Shown here one piece after another: positions 1-9,697 of a stretch of 64,000 bases of DNA. Below the pieces are notes generated by a model. It saw only the letters and a list, made by a program, of their open reading frames with translations. It was not told the origin of the DNA and did no database searches. The stretch is taken from NCBI RefSeq assembly GCF_001884135.1, contig NZ_MAOC01000085.1, positions 1 through 64,000 on the forward strand, written 5' to 3'. A program made the translations under genes and the position numbers. The DNA is from Bacillus nitratireducens (lineage in GTDB: Bacteria; Bacillota; Bacilli; Bacillales; Bacillaceae_G). Positions within the stretch are counted from its first letter, which is position 1; each line of letters starts with the position of its first letter.

Positions 1-90
1 GGTCCAACAGGAGCAACAGGAGCAACAGGAGTAACGGGAGCAACGGGAGCAACAGGAGCGACAGGAGATACAGGAGCAACGGGAGTAACA
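1..90 (+). repeat. Collagen-type GXT-coding tandem repeat
   Basis: Ten 9-bp units of the form GGA-GCA-ACA encode Gly-X-Thr (X = Ala, Val, Asp or Pro). The DNA units are nearly identical, so the tract probably varies in length between strains. The Thr residues are the usual O-glycosylation sites in this protein family. Confidence 0.85.
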
Positions 91-507
91 GGTACAAGTA
101 TAACTGCGACTTATGCATTTGCGAATAATACATCGGGTACGGCAATATCAGTATTACTCGGTGGGACAAATGTCCCACTTCCAAATAATCAGAATATCGG
201 TCCAGGAATTACAGTTTCGGGAGGGAACACAGTATTTACGGCCGCAAATGCGGGGAATTATTATATTTCATATACAATTAATATAACAGCTTCATTATTA
301 GTTAGTTCGCGAATTACAATTAATGGGGCACCGCTTGCTGGGACTATCAACTCTCCTGCGTTAGCAACGACTTCATTTAGTGCAACGATTATTACGACTC
401 TTGCAGCGGGGAGTGCAATTAGTTTACAGTTGTTTGGATTGTTAGCTGTTGCAACATTATCAACGACTACACCTGGTGCAGTTTTAACGATTATAAGATT
501 AAGCTAA
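1..507 (+). CDS. BclA-like collagen-repeat exosporium protein, C-terminal part
   Basis: This is the last 168 codons of a gene that begins before the window; frame 1 is open from base 1 to the TAA at 505-507. It starts with ten Gly-X-Thr collagen triplets (bases 1-90) and continues into a Ser/Thr/Ala/Gly-rich domain of about 135 residues ending in LTIIRLS. That pattern matches the beta-sandwich trimerisation domain of BclA-family glycoproteins, which form the hair-like nap on B. cereus-group spores. The N-terminal exosporium-targeting region cannot be seen, so which family member this is stays open. Confidence 0.85.
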   Translation, partial: GPTGATGATGVTGATGATGATGDTGATGVTGTSITATYAFANNTSGTAISVLLGGTNVPLPNNQNIGPGITVSGGNTVFTAANAGNYYISYTINITASLLVSSRITINGAPLAGTINSPALATTSFSATIITTLAAGSAISLQLFGLLAVATLSTTTPGAVLTIIRLS

Positions 508-515
508 TTAACGAT

Positions 516-552
516 AACTCTCTTATTCTTTTAAAATTAAGAGAGTTTATAC
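516..552 (+). terminator. Rho-independent terminator after the collagen-like gene
   Basis: A 10-bp perfect stem, AACTCTCTTA (516-525) pairing with TAAGAGAGTT (538-547), lies 8 bases after the stop codon. The T-run after it is weak. Confidence 0.7.
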
Positions 553-609
553 ATATAATAAGAAGTTAATGAAGTAAAGCATAGTTATATGAAAGTCAGA
601 ATATTATGA

Positions 610-638
610 TTGTAACGCTGTTCTGACTATAATATAAT
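610..638 (+). promoter_or_regulatory. Sigma-A promoter of lcfA
   Basis: TTGTAA (610-615), a 17-base spacer and TATAAT (633-638). The FadR-type box starts 15 bases downstream, where bound repressor would block the start of transcription. Confidence 0.65.
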
Positions 639-652
639 GAAAACAATCATCA

Positions 653-670
653 TGAATGAACATTCATTTA
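653..670 (+). promoter_or_regulatory. FadR operator upstream of lcfA
   Basis: TGAATGAACATTCATTTA matches the B. subtilis FadR consensus TGAATGAMTANTCATTCA at 16 of 18 positions. It lies just downstream of the lcfA promoter. In B. subtilis, FadR represses the beta-oxidation genes until long-chain acyl-CoA releases it. Confidence 0.8.
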
Positions 671-700
671 TTTTAACAAGTATTGGAAGGGGGAATGAGA

Positions 701-2386
701 GTGGAAAAACCTTGGTTGCAGAGTTATCCAGAGGAAATCCCAGGGACGATTTCATATGATATTCAGCCACTTCATGGATATTTAGAGAAAATGGCTTCTC
801 GTTATCCAGAAAAGAAAGCGCTTCACTTTTTAGGTAAAGATGTTACATTTTCAGATTTCCATGACAAGGTGAAGAAATTTGCAAATTACCTTCAAAGGCT
901 TGGTGTTGAAAAAGGTGATAGAGTTGCGATTATGCTACCAAATTGTCCGCAATCTGTAATAGGTTATTATGGTACATTGCTTGCGGGGGGAATTGTCGTA
1001 CAAACGAATCCTCTTTATACAGAAAGAGAGCTTGAGTATCAACTTCATGACTCAGGGGCAAAAGTTATTCTTTGTCTTGATTTGGTGTTTCCTAGAGTTA
1101 CTAACGTTCAAAAGGCTACAAGGCTTGAGCACATTATCGTAACTCGTATTGCAGATTTTTTACCTTTCCCTAAAAATTTACTTTATCCATTTGTACAAAA
1201 AAAGCAAACAAATCTTGTTGTGAATGTGTCGGAAAGCGAAACAATTCATCTATGGAAATCAGTAGAAAGGGAAAGTAATGCTGGTGTTGAAGTTCCCTGT
1301 GATCCTGAAAACGATCTGGCTCTTTTGCAGTATACAGGTGGAACGACAGGATTTCCAAAAGGGGTTATGTTAACGCATAAAAATCTCGTTTCGAACACTT
1401 TAATGGGAGCGCATTGGTTATATAATTGTAAAGAAGGAGAAGAAGTGATTCTTGGTGTTCTTCCGTTTTTTCATGTGTACGGCATGACAGCTGTAATGAA
1501 TTTGAGTATTATGCAAGGATATAAAATGGTTCTTATTCCAAAGTTTGATATGAAAATGGTTTTTGAAGCAATTAAGAAGCATAAAGTTACACTATTTCCA
1601 GGAGCACCAACTATTTATATTGCTCTTTTAAATAGCCCTCTTTTAAAAGAATACGATATTTCGTCTATTCAGGCTTGTATTAGTGGCTCTGCACCACTTC
1701 CGGTAGAAGTACAGGAAGAATTTGAGAGAGTTACAGGTGGTAAATTAGTAGAAGGTTATGGATTAACGGAGTCATCACCAGTTACACATGGGAATTTCTT
1801 GTGGGAAAAACGTGTGCCAGGAAGTATTGGTGTGCCATGGCCGGATACGGAGGCAATCATTATGTCACTTGAAACAGGAGAGGCATTACCTCCAGGTGAA
1901 ATTGGTGAAATTGTTGTAAAGGGTCCGCAAATCATGAAAGGCTATTGGAATAAACCGGAGGAAACGGCAGCAGTACTGCAAGATGGCTGGCTCCATACAG
2001 GTGATGTAGGATACATGGATGAGGATGGATTTTTCTATGTGAAAGATCGTAAGAAAGATATGATTGTTGCTAGTGGTTTTAACGTATACCCTCGTGAAGT
2101 AGAAGAGGTATTATATGAATGTGAAAAGGTGCAAGAAGTAGTAACAATCGGTGTTCCTGATCCGTATCGAGGAGAAACTGTAAAAGCTTTTGTTGTTTTG
2201 AAAGAAGGCGCCGAATGTACTGAAGAAGAATTAGATCAGTTTGCACGTAAATATTTAGCAGCTTACAAAGTTCCGAAAGTATATGAGTTTCGAAGTGAGT
2301 TGCCAAAGACGACAGTCGGAAAAATTTTACGTCGTGTCCTAATAGATGAAGAGAAGAGAAAGAATGAGGATGAGCAAACGGGCTAA
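701..2386 (+). CDS. lcfA: Long-chain fatty acid-CoA ligase
   Basis: This enzyme activates long-chain fatty acids to acyl-CoA with ATP, the entry step of beta-oxidation. The AMP-binding signature YTGGTTGFPKG is near residue 210, and VEGYGLTE, LHTGD and the C-terminal PKTTVGKILRR adenylate-forming motifs are all present. The sequence is close to B. subtilis LcfA. The reading frame is open from TTG 683 and ATG 695, but the Shine-Dalgarno GGAAGGGGG (685-693) sits 7 bases before GTG 701, so GTG 701 (561 aa) is preferred. ATG 695 (563 aa) is the alternative. It heads the fatty-acid cluster with fadR, fadB, etfB and etfA downstream, and has its own FadR-controlled promoter. Confidence 0.93.
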   Translation: MEKPWLQSYPEEIPGTISYDIQPLHGYLEKMASRYPEKKALHFLGKDVTFSDFHDKVKKFANYLQRLGVEKGDRVAIMLPNCPQSVIGYYGTLLAGGIVVQTNPLYTERELEYQLHDSGAKVILCLDLVFPRVTNVQKATRLEHIIVTRIADFLPFPKNLLYPFVQKKQTNLVVNVSESETIHLWKSVERESNAGVEVPCDPENDLALLQYTGGTTGFPKGVMLTHKNLVSNTLMGAHWLYNCKEGEEVILGVLPFFHVYGMTAVMNLSIMQGYKMVLIPKFDMKMVFEAIKKHKVTLFPGAPTIYIALLNSPLLKEYDISSIQACISGSAPLPVEVQEEFERVTGGKLVEGYGLTESSPVTHGNFLWEKRVPGSIGVPWPDTEAIIMSLETGEALPPGEIGEIVVKGPQIMKGYWNKPEETAAVLQDGWLHTGDVGYMDEDGFFYVKDRKKDMIVASGFNVYPREVEEVLYECEKVQEVVTIGVPDPYRGETVKAFVVLKEGAECTEEELDQFARKYLAAYKVPKVYEFRSELPKTTVGKILRRVLIDEEKRKNEDEQTG

Positions 2387-2412
2387 GGCCCTTTCTTTTT
2401 GAAAAAATAGGA

Positions 2413-2441
2413 TTGACACTTTTCTAAATAGTCAGTATTAT
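2413..2441 (+). promoter_or_regulatory. Sigma-A promoter of fadR-fadB-etfBA
   Basis: TTGACA (2413-2418), 17 bases, TATTAT (2436-2441). Transcription would start near 2447-2449, at the left edge of the FadR box. Confidence 0.75.
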
Positions 2442-2448
2442 AAGAATA

Positions 2449-2466
2449 TGAATGACTATTCATTCA
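2449..2466 (+). promoter_or_regulatory. FadR operator upstream of fadR
   Basis: TGAATGACTATTCATTCA matches the B. subtilis FadR consensus at all 18 positions. It covers the predicted transcription start of fadR, which implies autorepression of fadR and its downstream genes. Confidence 0.88.
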
Positions 2467-2492
2467 GTCATCTTCTTGAAGGGGACAGTAAA

Positions 2493-3868
<1,376 letters not shown>

Positions 3869-3946
3869 TCCAATTATTTTTTTAATATAAATTAACAGAA
3901 TTTTAAAATTGATAGAATCTTTCTGAAAAACAAGGGGGTAAATGGA

Positions 3947-4720
3947 ATGAACATCTACGTACTCATGAAACGAACATTTGATACAGAAGAAAAAATCGTA
4001 ATTAAAAACGGTGCAATTTATGATGGCGAAGCGGAATTCATCATCAACCCTTACGACGAATATGCGATTGAAGAAGCAATTCAAGTAAGAGATGCACAAG
4101 GTGGAGAGGTTACTGTTGTAACAGTTGGTGGCGAGGATAGTGAGAAAGAACTTCGTACGGCGTTAGCGATGGGCTGCGATAAAGCGGTATTAATCAATAT
4201 TGAAGATGATGTTGAAAATGGTGATCAGTTCACGACAGCAAAAGTACTTGCTGAATATTTAAAAGATAAAGAAGTAGATTTAATTTTAGGCGGGAACGTT
4301 GCAATTGACGGTGCATCTGGACAAGTTGGTCCACGCGTGGCTGAAGCGTTAAACATTCCATACGTAACGACAATTACAAAGCTTGAAATTGACGGTACAA
4401 ATGTGAAGATTGAACGTGATGTTGAAGGAGATACAGAAGTAATTGAAACATCATTACCAGTTTTAGTAACAGCACAACAAGGTTTAAATGAACCGCGTTA
4501 TCCATCACTTCCAGGTATTATGAAAGCGAAGAAAAAGCCACTAGAAGAAGTAGAATTAGATGATTTAGATTTAGAAGAAGTTGATGTGGAAGCAAAAACA
4601 AAAACAATTGAAATCTATTTGCCTCCGAAGAAAGATGCAGGAAAAGTGTTACAAGGCGAGCTGCAAGATCAAGTAAAAGAACTTGTATCGTTGCTCCATA
4701 CAGAAGCGAAAGTAATCTAA
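3947..4720 (+). CDS. etfB: Electron transfer flavoprotein beta subunit
   Basis: ETF beta carries electrons from acyl-CoA dehydrogenases together with EtfA. At 257 aa it has normal length. The family features are visible: AMP/FAD-binding VTVGGEDSEKELRTALAMG, and VLVTAQQGLNEPRYPSLPGIMKAKKKP, the ETF beta signature loop. The Shine-Dalgarno AAGGGGG lies just before ATG 3947. A gap of 78 bases separates it from fadB, with no terminator seen there. Confidence 0.95.
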   Translation: MNIYVLMKRTFDTEEKIVIKNGAIYDGEAEFIINPYDEYAIEEAIQVRDAQGGEVTVVTVGGEDSEKELRTALAMGCDKAVLINIEDDVENGDQFTTAKVLAEYLKDKEVDLILGGNVAIDGASGQVGPRVAEALNIPYVTTITKLEIDGTNVKIERDVEGDTEVIETSLPVLVTAQQGLNEPRYPSLPGIMKAKKKPLEEVELDDLDLEEVDVEAKTKTIEIYLPPKKDAGKVLQGELQDQVKELVSLLHTEAKVI

Positions 4721-4756
4721 TAAAATACGAAATTATATATGCAGGAGGGAAAATCT

Positions 4757-5734
4757 ATGGCTCGTAAAGTATTAGTAATGGGTGAAGTTCGTGATGGATC
4801 GCTACGTAACGTTTCATTTGAAGCGGTAGCAGCAGCAAAAACAATTGCAGAAGGCGGTGAAGTGGTAGGTCTTCTAGTTGGAGACAGCGTTGCCTCTTTT
4901 GCAAATGAATTGATTCATTACGGTGCAGATCGCGTTGTGACAGTTGAAAATGATAAATTAAAATCATATACGTCTGATGGTTATGCGCAAGCGTTTTTAG
5001 CTGTATATGCTGAAGAAAATCCAGAAGGTATTGTATTTGGACATACAGCACTTGGTAAAGATTTATCACCAAAATTAGCAGCGAAGCTTGAAGCTGGTTT
5101 AGTTTCTGACGTAACTGCTTTAGAAGTTGAAGGTGGAAATGTTATCTTCACTCGTCCAATTTACTCTGGTAAAGCGTTCGAGAAGAAGATTGTAACAGAC
5201 GGTATATTATTTGCGACAGTACGTCCAAATAACATTGCAACTCTTGAAAAAGATGAGTCTCGCAGCGGTGATGTATCTTCTATTACAGTTGATGTAAAAG
5301 ATTTACGTACAATCATTCAAGATGTCGTCCGTAAAACTGCAGAAGGTGTTGATCTTTCTGAAGCGAAAGTTATTATTGCAGGTGGACGCGGTGTGAAGAG
5401 TGAAGAAGGATTTAAACCATTAAAAGAGTTAGCTGACGTGCTAGGCGGCGCTGTTGGGGCATCTCGTGGTGCTTGTGACGCTGAGTATTGTGATTACTCA
5501 TTACAAATCGGTCAAACTGGTAAAGTTGTTACGCCAGACCTATACATTGCGTGCGGTATCTCTGGTGCGATTCAGCATTTAGCTGGTATGTCTAACTCAA
5601 AAATAATTGTTGCGATTAATAAAGATCCAGAAGCAAGTATCTTCAAAGTAGCTGACTATGGTATTGTTGGTGACCTATTTGAAGTTGTACCTCTTTTAAC
5701 AGAAGAATTTAAAAAGTTAAAAGTACATTCATGA
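4757..5734 (+). CDS. etfA: Electron transfer flavoprotein alpha subunit
   Basis: This is the FAD-binding partner of EtfB. The C-terminal ETF-alpha domain carries the FAD site: GGRGVKSEEGF, GASRGACDAEY, IGQTGKVVTPDLYIACGISGAIQH and NKDPEASIF. ATG 4757 is preferred over the in-frame ATG 4739 because GCAGGAGGGA lies 7-16 bases upstream of 4757, and because MARKVLVMGE is a typical N-terminus. The product is 325 aa. It is the last gene of the cluster; a strong terminator follows. Confidence 0.95.
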   Translation: MARKVLVMGEVRDGSLRNVSFEAVAAAKTIAEGGEVVGLLVGDSVASFANELIHYGADRVVTVENDKLKSYTSDGYAQAFLAVYAEENPEGIVFGHTALGKDLSPKLAAKLEAGLVSDVTALEVEGGNVIFTRPIYSGKAFEKKIVTDGILFATVRPNNIATLEKDESRSGDVSSITVDVKDLRTIIQDVVRKTAEGVDLSEAKVIIAGGRGVKSEEGFKPLKELADVLGGAVGASRGACDAEYCDYSLQIGQTGKVVTPDLYIACGISGAIQHLAGMSNSKIIVAINKDPEASIFKVADYGIVGDLFEVVPLLTEEFKKLKVHS

Positions 5735-5778
5735 TTTGATTACCCTTGAGTTCTAAGTGAAGTACCCCTATATATAGA

Positions 5779-5813
5779 AAAAGGTGAGGGATCCCCTGTC
5801 TCTCACCTTTTTA
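5779..5813 (+). terminator. Terminator after etfA
   Basis: AAAAGGTGAG (5779-5788) pairs with CTCACCTTTT (5802-5811), and the right arm runs into a T-stretch. Confidence 0.88.
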
Positions 5814-5855
5814 GTATTTAATCCATATTTTTATATAGTATAAAGGAACATTTTT

Positions 5856-5884
5856 TTGTTACAATACATAACGATACATAATAT
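5856..5884 (+). promoter_or_regulatory. Possible trxA promoter
   Basis: TTGTTA (5856-5861), 17 bases, TAATAT (5879-5884). A second candidate -10, TATACT (5908-5913), lacks a clear -35. In B. subtilis, trxA has both vegetative and stress promoters. Confidence 0.45.
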
Positions 5885-5945
5885 TCGCCACGTATATAAG
5901 TTAATGTTATACTCTTGGTAGAATATACTTGAAGGAGGAAATAAA

Positions 5946-6260
5946 ATGGCAATTGTAAATGCAAATGACCAAAGCTTCGCAGCTGAAACTGGCGAAGGTG
6001 TTGTATTATTAGATTTCTGGGCACCTTGGTGTGGACCTTGTAAAATGATCGCTCCTGTATTAGAAGAAATCGATGCAGAGTTAGGCGAGAAAGTAAAAGT
6101 AGTAAAAGTAGACGTTGATGAGAACCAAGAAACTGCTCGTCAATTCGAAGTAATGAGTATTCCAGCTCTTTTCGTATTAAAAGACGGTAAAGTAGTTGAT
6201 CAAGCGTTAGGTTATAAACCGAAAGAAGCGTTAGTAGAATTAGTTGCTAAACACTTCTAA
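5946..6260 (+). CDS. trxA: Thioredoxin
   Basis: A 104-aa cytoplasmic dithiol oxidoreductase. The redox centre WCGPC lies at about residues 28-32, within the standard FWAPWCGPCK motif, and the cis-Pro SIPALFVLKDG is conserved. GGAGGAA precedes ATG 5946. It is monocistronic, between two terminators. Neighbours etfA and uvrC match the B. subtilis order. Confidence 0.98.
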   Translation: MAIVNANDQSFAAETGEGVVLLDFWAPWCGPCKMIAPVLEEIDAELGEKVKVVKVDVDENQETARQFEVMSIPALFVLKDGKVVDQALGYKPKEALVELVAKHF

Positions 6261-6267
6261 AATAAAG

Positions 6268-6293
6268 AAGCTACCATTTGGTAGCTTTTTTTA
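6268..6293 (+). terminator. Terminator after trxA
   Basis: AAGCTACC (6268-6275), loop ATTT, GGTAGCTT (6280-6287), then a run of seven T. Confidence 0.92.
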
Positions 6294-6408
6294 TTTTCTT
6301 TTTTATAACCTTTCCGTTACAATAAAAGAACGTATGTTGGGTGTTTTGGCATAGTATGTTTTCATGTGAAAATAAAAATGCTAAGCATGTAGAAATGGAG
6401 GGTGACGA

Positions 6409-8193
6409 GTGCACGAACATTTGAAAGAGAAGTTGGCTATTTTACCAGATCAACCTGGTTGTTATTTAATGAAAGATAAGCAAGGAACGGTTATATATGT
6501 CGGTAAGGCAAAAGTACTAAAAAATCGTGTGCGCTCGTACTTTACTGGTTCGCATGATGGGAAAACCCTTCGACTTGTAGGAGAAATTGTTGACTTTGAA
6601 TATATCGTAACCTCCTCAAATTTGGAGGCTCTTATTTTAGAGTTAAATTTAATTAAAAAATATGATCCAAAATATAATATTCAATTAAAAGATGATAAAA
6701 CATATCCTTTCATTAAAATTACAGCTGAAAAACAGCCGCGCTTACTCATTACGCGAAATGTAAAAAAGGATAAAGGAAAGTATTTTGGTCCTTATCCAAA
6801 TGCGCAATCAGCTCATGAAACAAAGAAATTATTAGATCGTATGTATCCGCTTCGTAAATGCTCAAATATGCCAGATAAAGTTTGCTTATATTATCATATG
6901 GGCCAATGTTTAGCACCTTGTGTGAAAGAAGTAACGGAAGAACAAAACAAAGAAATTGTAGATGAAATTATTAAGTTTTTAAATGGTGGACATAAAGAAG
7001 TTCGATCAGAATTAGAAACAAAGATGTATGAGGCTTCAGAGAAACTAGAATTTGAACGGGCGAAAGAGTTGCGCGATCAAATTGCTCATATTGATGCAAT
7101 TATGGAAAAACAAAAAATGATTATGAGTGATTTAGTGGATCGTGACGTGTTTGGATATGCGGTTGATAAAGGATGGATGTGTGTTCAAGTTTTCTTTGTT
7201 AGAAAAGGAAAGTTAATTGAGCGTGATGTTTCTATGTTTCCAATATATGATGAACCAGAAGAGGGATTTTTAACGTTTATCGGTCAATTTTATGAAAACA
7301 GTAGTCACTTTAAACCGAAGGAAATTGTCGTTCCAGGAAGTATAGATTCAGAATTAGTAGAGCGCTTTTTAGAAGTTGAAGCGACACAGCCGAAACGTGG
7401 TAAGAAAAAAGACCTTGTAGAATTAGCAAATAAAAACGCAAAAATTGCACTAGAAGAGAAATTTTACTTAATTGAACGTGATGAAGAGCGGACGGTTAAA
7501 GCCATTGATAATTTAGGGAAGCAGCTTGGCATTGAAACCCCATATCGTATTGAAGCGTTTGATAACTCGAATATTCAAGGGACAAATCCCGTTTCCGCAA
7601 TGATTGCTTTTATCGATGGGAAACCAGCAAAGAAAGAATATCGGAAATATAAAATTAAAACTGTTCAAGGTCCTGATGATTACGAATCTATGAGGGAAGT
7701 TGTAAGACGCCGTTATACGAGGGCGCTTAAAGAGAATTTACCTTTACCAGATTTAATCATTATTGATGGTGGAAAAGGCCACCTGGCCGCTACGAGTGAT
7801 GTTCTGGAGAATGAACTCGGATTATATATTCCAATGGCAGGACTTGTAAAAGATGACAAACATAAAACATCACATTTAATCATTGGAGATCCGCCTGAAC
7901 CTGTGATGCTTGAGAGGAATAGCCAAGAATTTTATTTATTGCAACGCATTCAAGATGAAGTGCATAGATTTGCAATTACATTCCATCGCCAGTTGCACGG
8001 GAAATCGATCATTCAATCAGCGTTGGATGATATTCCAGGAATCGGCGATAAACGAAAAAAGGTATTGTTAAAACATTTTGGCTCGTTAAAAAAGATGAAA
8101 GAAGCTTCCATAGCTGAATTTGTCGAAGCAGGTATGCCGAAAAATGTTGCAGAGACGATATATACTTATTTAACAGATAAGAAGACGTTGTAG
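6409..8193 (+). CDS. uvrC: Excinuclease ABC subunit C
   Basis: The 594-aa nuclease of nucleotide-excision repair; with UvrB it makes both incisions around DNA lesions. Domains in order: GIY-YIG endonuclease (PGCYLM...IYVGKAK, residues 17-40), UVR motif ([12 protein letters not shown], about 220), the RNase H-like second nuclease ([17 protein letters not shown]), and C-terminal helix-hairpin-helix ([18 protein letters not shown]). The start is GTG, supported by GGAGGGTGA 6 bases upstream. Confidence 0.97.
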   Translation: MHEHLKEKLAILPDQPGCYLMKDKQGTVIYVGKAKVLKNRVRSYFTGSHDGKTLRLVGEIVDFEYIVTSSNLEALILELNLIKKYDPKYNIQLKDDKTYPFIKITAEKQPRLLITRNVKKDKGKYFGPYPNAQSAHETKKLLDRMYPLRKCSNMPDKVCLYYHMGQCLAPCVKEVTEEQNKEIVDEIIKFLNGGHKEVRSELETKMYEASEKLEFERAKELRDQIAHIDAIMEKQKMIMSDLVDRDVFGYAVDKGWMCVQVFFVRKGKLIERDVSMFPIYDEPEEGFLTFIGQFYENSSHFKPKEIVVPGSIDSELVERFLEVEATQPKRGKKKDLVELANKNAKIALEEKFYLIERDEERTVKAIDNLGKQLGIETPYRIEAFDNSNIQGTNPVSAMIAFIDGKPAKKEYRKYKIKTVQGPDDYESMREVVRRRYTRALKENLPLPDLIIIDGGKGHLAATSDVLENELGLYIPMAGLVKDDKHKTSHLIIGDPPEPVMLERNSQEFYLLQRIQDEVHRFAITFHRQLHGKSIIQSALDDIPGIGDKRKKVLLKHFGSLKKMKEASIAEFVEAGMPKNVAETIYTYLTDKKTL

Positions 8194-8215
8194 TTTACAA
8201 CGTCTTCTGTTTTTT
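8181..8215 (+). terminator. Terminator overlapping the end of uvrC
   Basis: A 12-bp perfect stem, GAAGACGTTGTA (8181-8192) with TACAACGTCTTC (8196-8207), has a 3-base loop and is followed by T-rich sequence. The left arm includes the last sense codons and part of the stop codon. Confidence 0.85.
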
Positions 8216-8261
8216 GGTATAATTTCTGAAGATTTAAAATAAACTCATCTGAATGAATATA

Positions 8262-8296
8262 CAAAAAAGTCAACTAAACTTATCTGTCTAGTTGAC
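8262..8296 (-). terminator. Terminator of yslB
   Basis: GTCAACTA (8269-8276) pairs with TAGTTGAC (8289-8296). Read on the minus strand, the stem is followed by TTTTTT (8263-8268). Confidence 0.8.
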
Positions 8297-8308
8297 TGTA
8301 GGTAGATG

Positions 8309-8758
8309 CTACACTTCAATGAGATCTTTAATATCCCATTTAACAAGAAATGTAATAGAGTCTGAACGTTTCTTTTGTTCTTCGTAGGACTCTGCAACGA
8401 CGTTTCTTTGTCTTTGAATTTGCTCGGCGATAAATCCAGCTTCTAATTGATAAGAAGAATGTCTCTTTTGTTTTTGACGCTCAGTAATAAGTGTACCCTT
8501 AAGTTGGAATTGCATTTCACGACGTTTATGTTCAACGATGCTTAAAGTGCCCCAACCAGCTTTTTCAAAAAACTGAATGACTTCTTCAATTGTTTCTAGC
8601 GGATATTTTCTTGCAAGGTTTCTGCCGGACCAGTATAAAATACCGTCTAAATCGTTACCAATTAAATCAGTTAGTAATTCTTCACGTAGCAATTCATAAG
8701 CGAAGGCGTTCAATGAAACATCTTCTAAAGATGTTATATCGATTGTATTTTTGCTCAC
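8309..8758 (-). CDS. yslB: YslB-family protein (DUF2507)
   Basis: A 149-aa soluble protein resembling B. subtilis YslB, which also lies next to sdhC. The core LYWSGRNLARKYPLETIEEVIQFF and GWGTLSIVEH are typical of this family, which is distantly related to V4R-type small-molecule sensing domains. No catalytic residues can be assigned, and its biological role is unknown. It is transcribed away from sdhC and has its own terminator. Confidence 0.75.
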   Translation of the reverse strand: MSKNTIDITSLEDVSLNAFAYELLREELLTDLIGNDLDGILYWSGRNLARKYPLETIEEVIQFFEKAGWGTLSIVEHKRREMQFQLKGTLITERQKQKRHSSYQLEAGFIAEQIQRQRNVVAESYEEQKKRSDSITFLVKWDIKDLIEV

Positions 8759-8894
8759 AATATTCCCCTCTTTCTATAGGGATTATTATATAACATTTTT
8801 CATTTATAAAAACAGATTTTTCTTTAGGGAAATCTGAATATCTAAGAAGAAAAAAAGAATTGGCAAATTATATGCAAATTATGTATACGTTTTC

Positions 8895-8924
8895 TTGACG
8901 CTTCGACAAAAATAGGGGTAAAAT
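8895..8924 (+). promoter_or_regulatory. Promoter of sdhCAB
   Basis: TTGACG (8895-8900), an 18-base spacer, TAAAAT (8919-8924). This leaves a leader of roughly 125 bases before sdhC, room for post-transcriptional control, but I see no defined structure in it. Confidence 0.6.
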
Positions 8925-9057
8925 GAACTTGTTATCAAATTATGCTGAAATATTTCGAATAATTTTTTCAGTTTTTCTTATGCCAATAGTGAAAAAACAT
9001 TATTGTTGTAAATTAATCTGAAAACAGCAGTCAAACATTCAAGGGGGTAATGGGGAC

Positions 9058-9684
9058 ATGAAAGGCCGCGAGTATACGTTTCGTAAGTGGCACTCATTAA
9101 TGGGGGTCATCCCGGTTGGTGTCTTTTTGACGCAACATCTAATTGTAAACAACTTTGCAACAAGAGGAGCAGAGGCTTTTAACAAAGCTGCAGGCTTTAT
9201 GGAGCTCCTTCCATTCCGGTATGCGCTAGAAATTTTCATCATCTTTTTACCTATACTGTACCATGCTATATATGGCTTATATATTGCATTTACAGCTAAG
9301 AACAATGCGGTATCTTACGGTTATTTCCGTAACTGGATGTTCGTCTTCCAACGAATTTCAGGTATCGTTACGCTGATCTTCATTTCTTGGCACGTCTGGG
9401 AAACTCGTATTCAAGCAATGTTAGGTAAAGAGGTAAACTATGATATGATGGCAGATATTTTAAACAACCCATTTATGTTTGGTTTCTATTTAGTTGGTGT
9501 TGTTTCAACAATTTTCCACTTTGCAAATGGACTATGGACATTCTGCATAAGCTGGGGAATTACAGTATCTCCACGTTCACAAAGAATCTCTACTTATGTA
9601 ACATTAGCTATTTTCTTAGGTCTATCTTATGTAGGTGTGAGTGCATTATTAGCGTTCATCGATCCACAGCTAGCAAACCAGTAA
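9058..9684 (+). CDS. sdhC: Succinate dehydrogenase cytochrome b558 subunit
   Basis: The 208-aa di-haem membrane anchor of complex II, with five hydrophobic segments. His residues suited to haem ligation appear in RKWHSLMG, LTQHLIV, LYHAIYG, SWHVWET and FHFANG, as in B. subtilis SdhC, which transfers electrons to menaquinone. AAGGGGGTAATGGGGAC precedes ATG 9058. First gene of sdhCAB; sdhA starts 13 bases after its stop. Confidence 0.96.
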   Translation: MKGREYTFRKWHSLMGVIPVGVFLTQHLIVNNFATRGAEAFNKAAGFMELLPFRYALEIFIIFLPILYHAIYGLYIAFTAKNNAVSYGYFRNWMFVFQRISGIVTLIFISWHVWETRIQAMLGKEVNYDMMADILNNPFMFGFYLVGVVSTIFHFANGLWTFCISWGITVSPRSQRISTYVTLAIFLGLSYVGVSALLAFIDPQLANQ

Positions 9685-9697
9685 GGAGTGGGAGAGC

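Noticed and set aside
1-90. CRISPR-like repeat array at the window start
   Set aside because: The 9-bp units are collagen triplet codons in an open reading frame with no spacers.
2378-2402. Terminator between lcfA and fadR
   Set aside because: Only a 4-bp GGGC/GCCC stem; too weak to call, although T-rich sequence follows.
2448-2492. ATG 2448 as start of fadR
   Set aside because: It lies on the predicted transcription start and inside the operator; no ribosome site is possible there.
4755-5072. Antisense 105-codon frame inside etfA
   Set aside because: Shadow of a strongly biased coding sequence; Leu/His/Gln-rich, no ribosome site.
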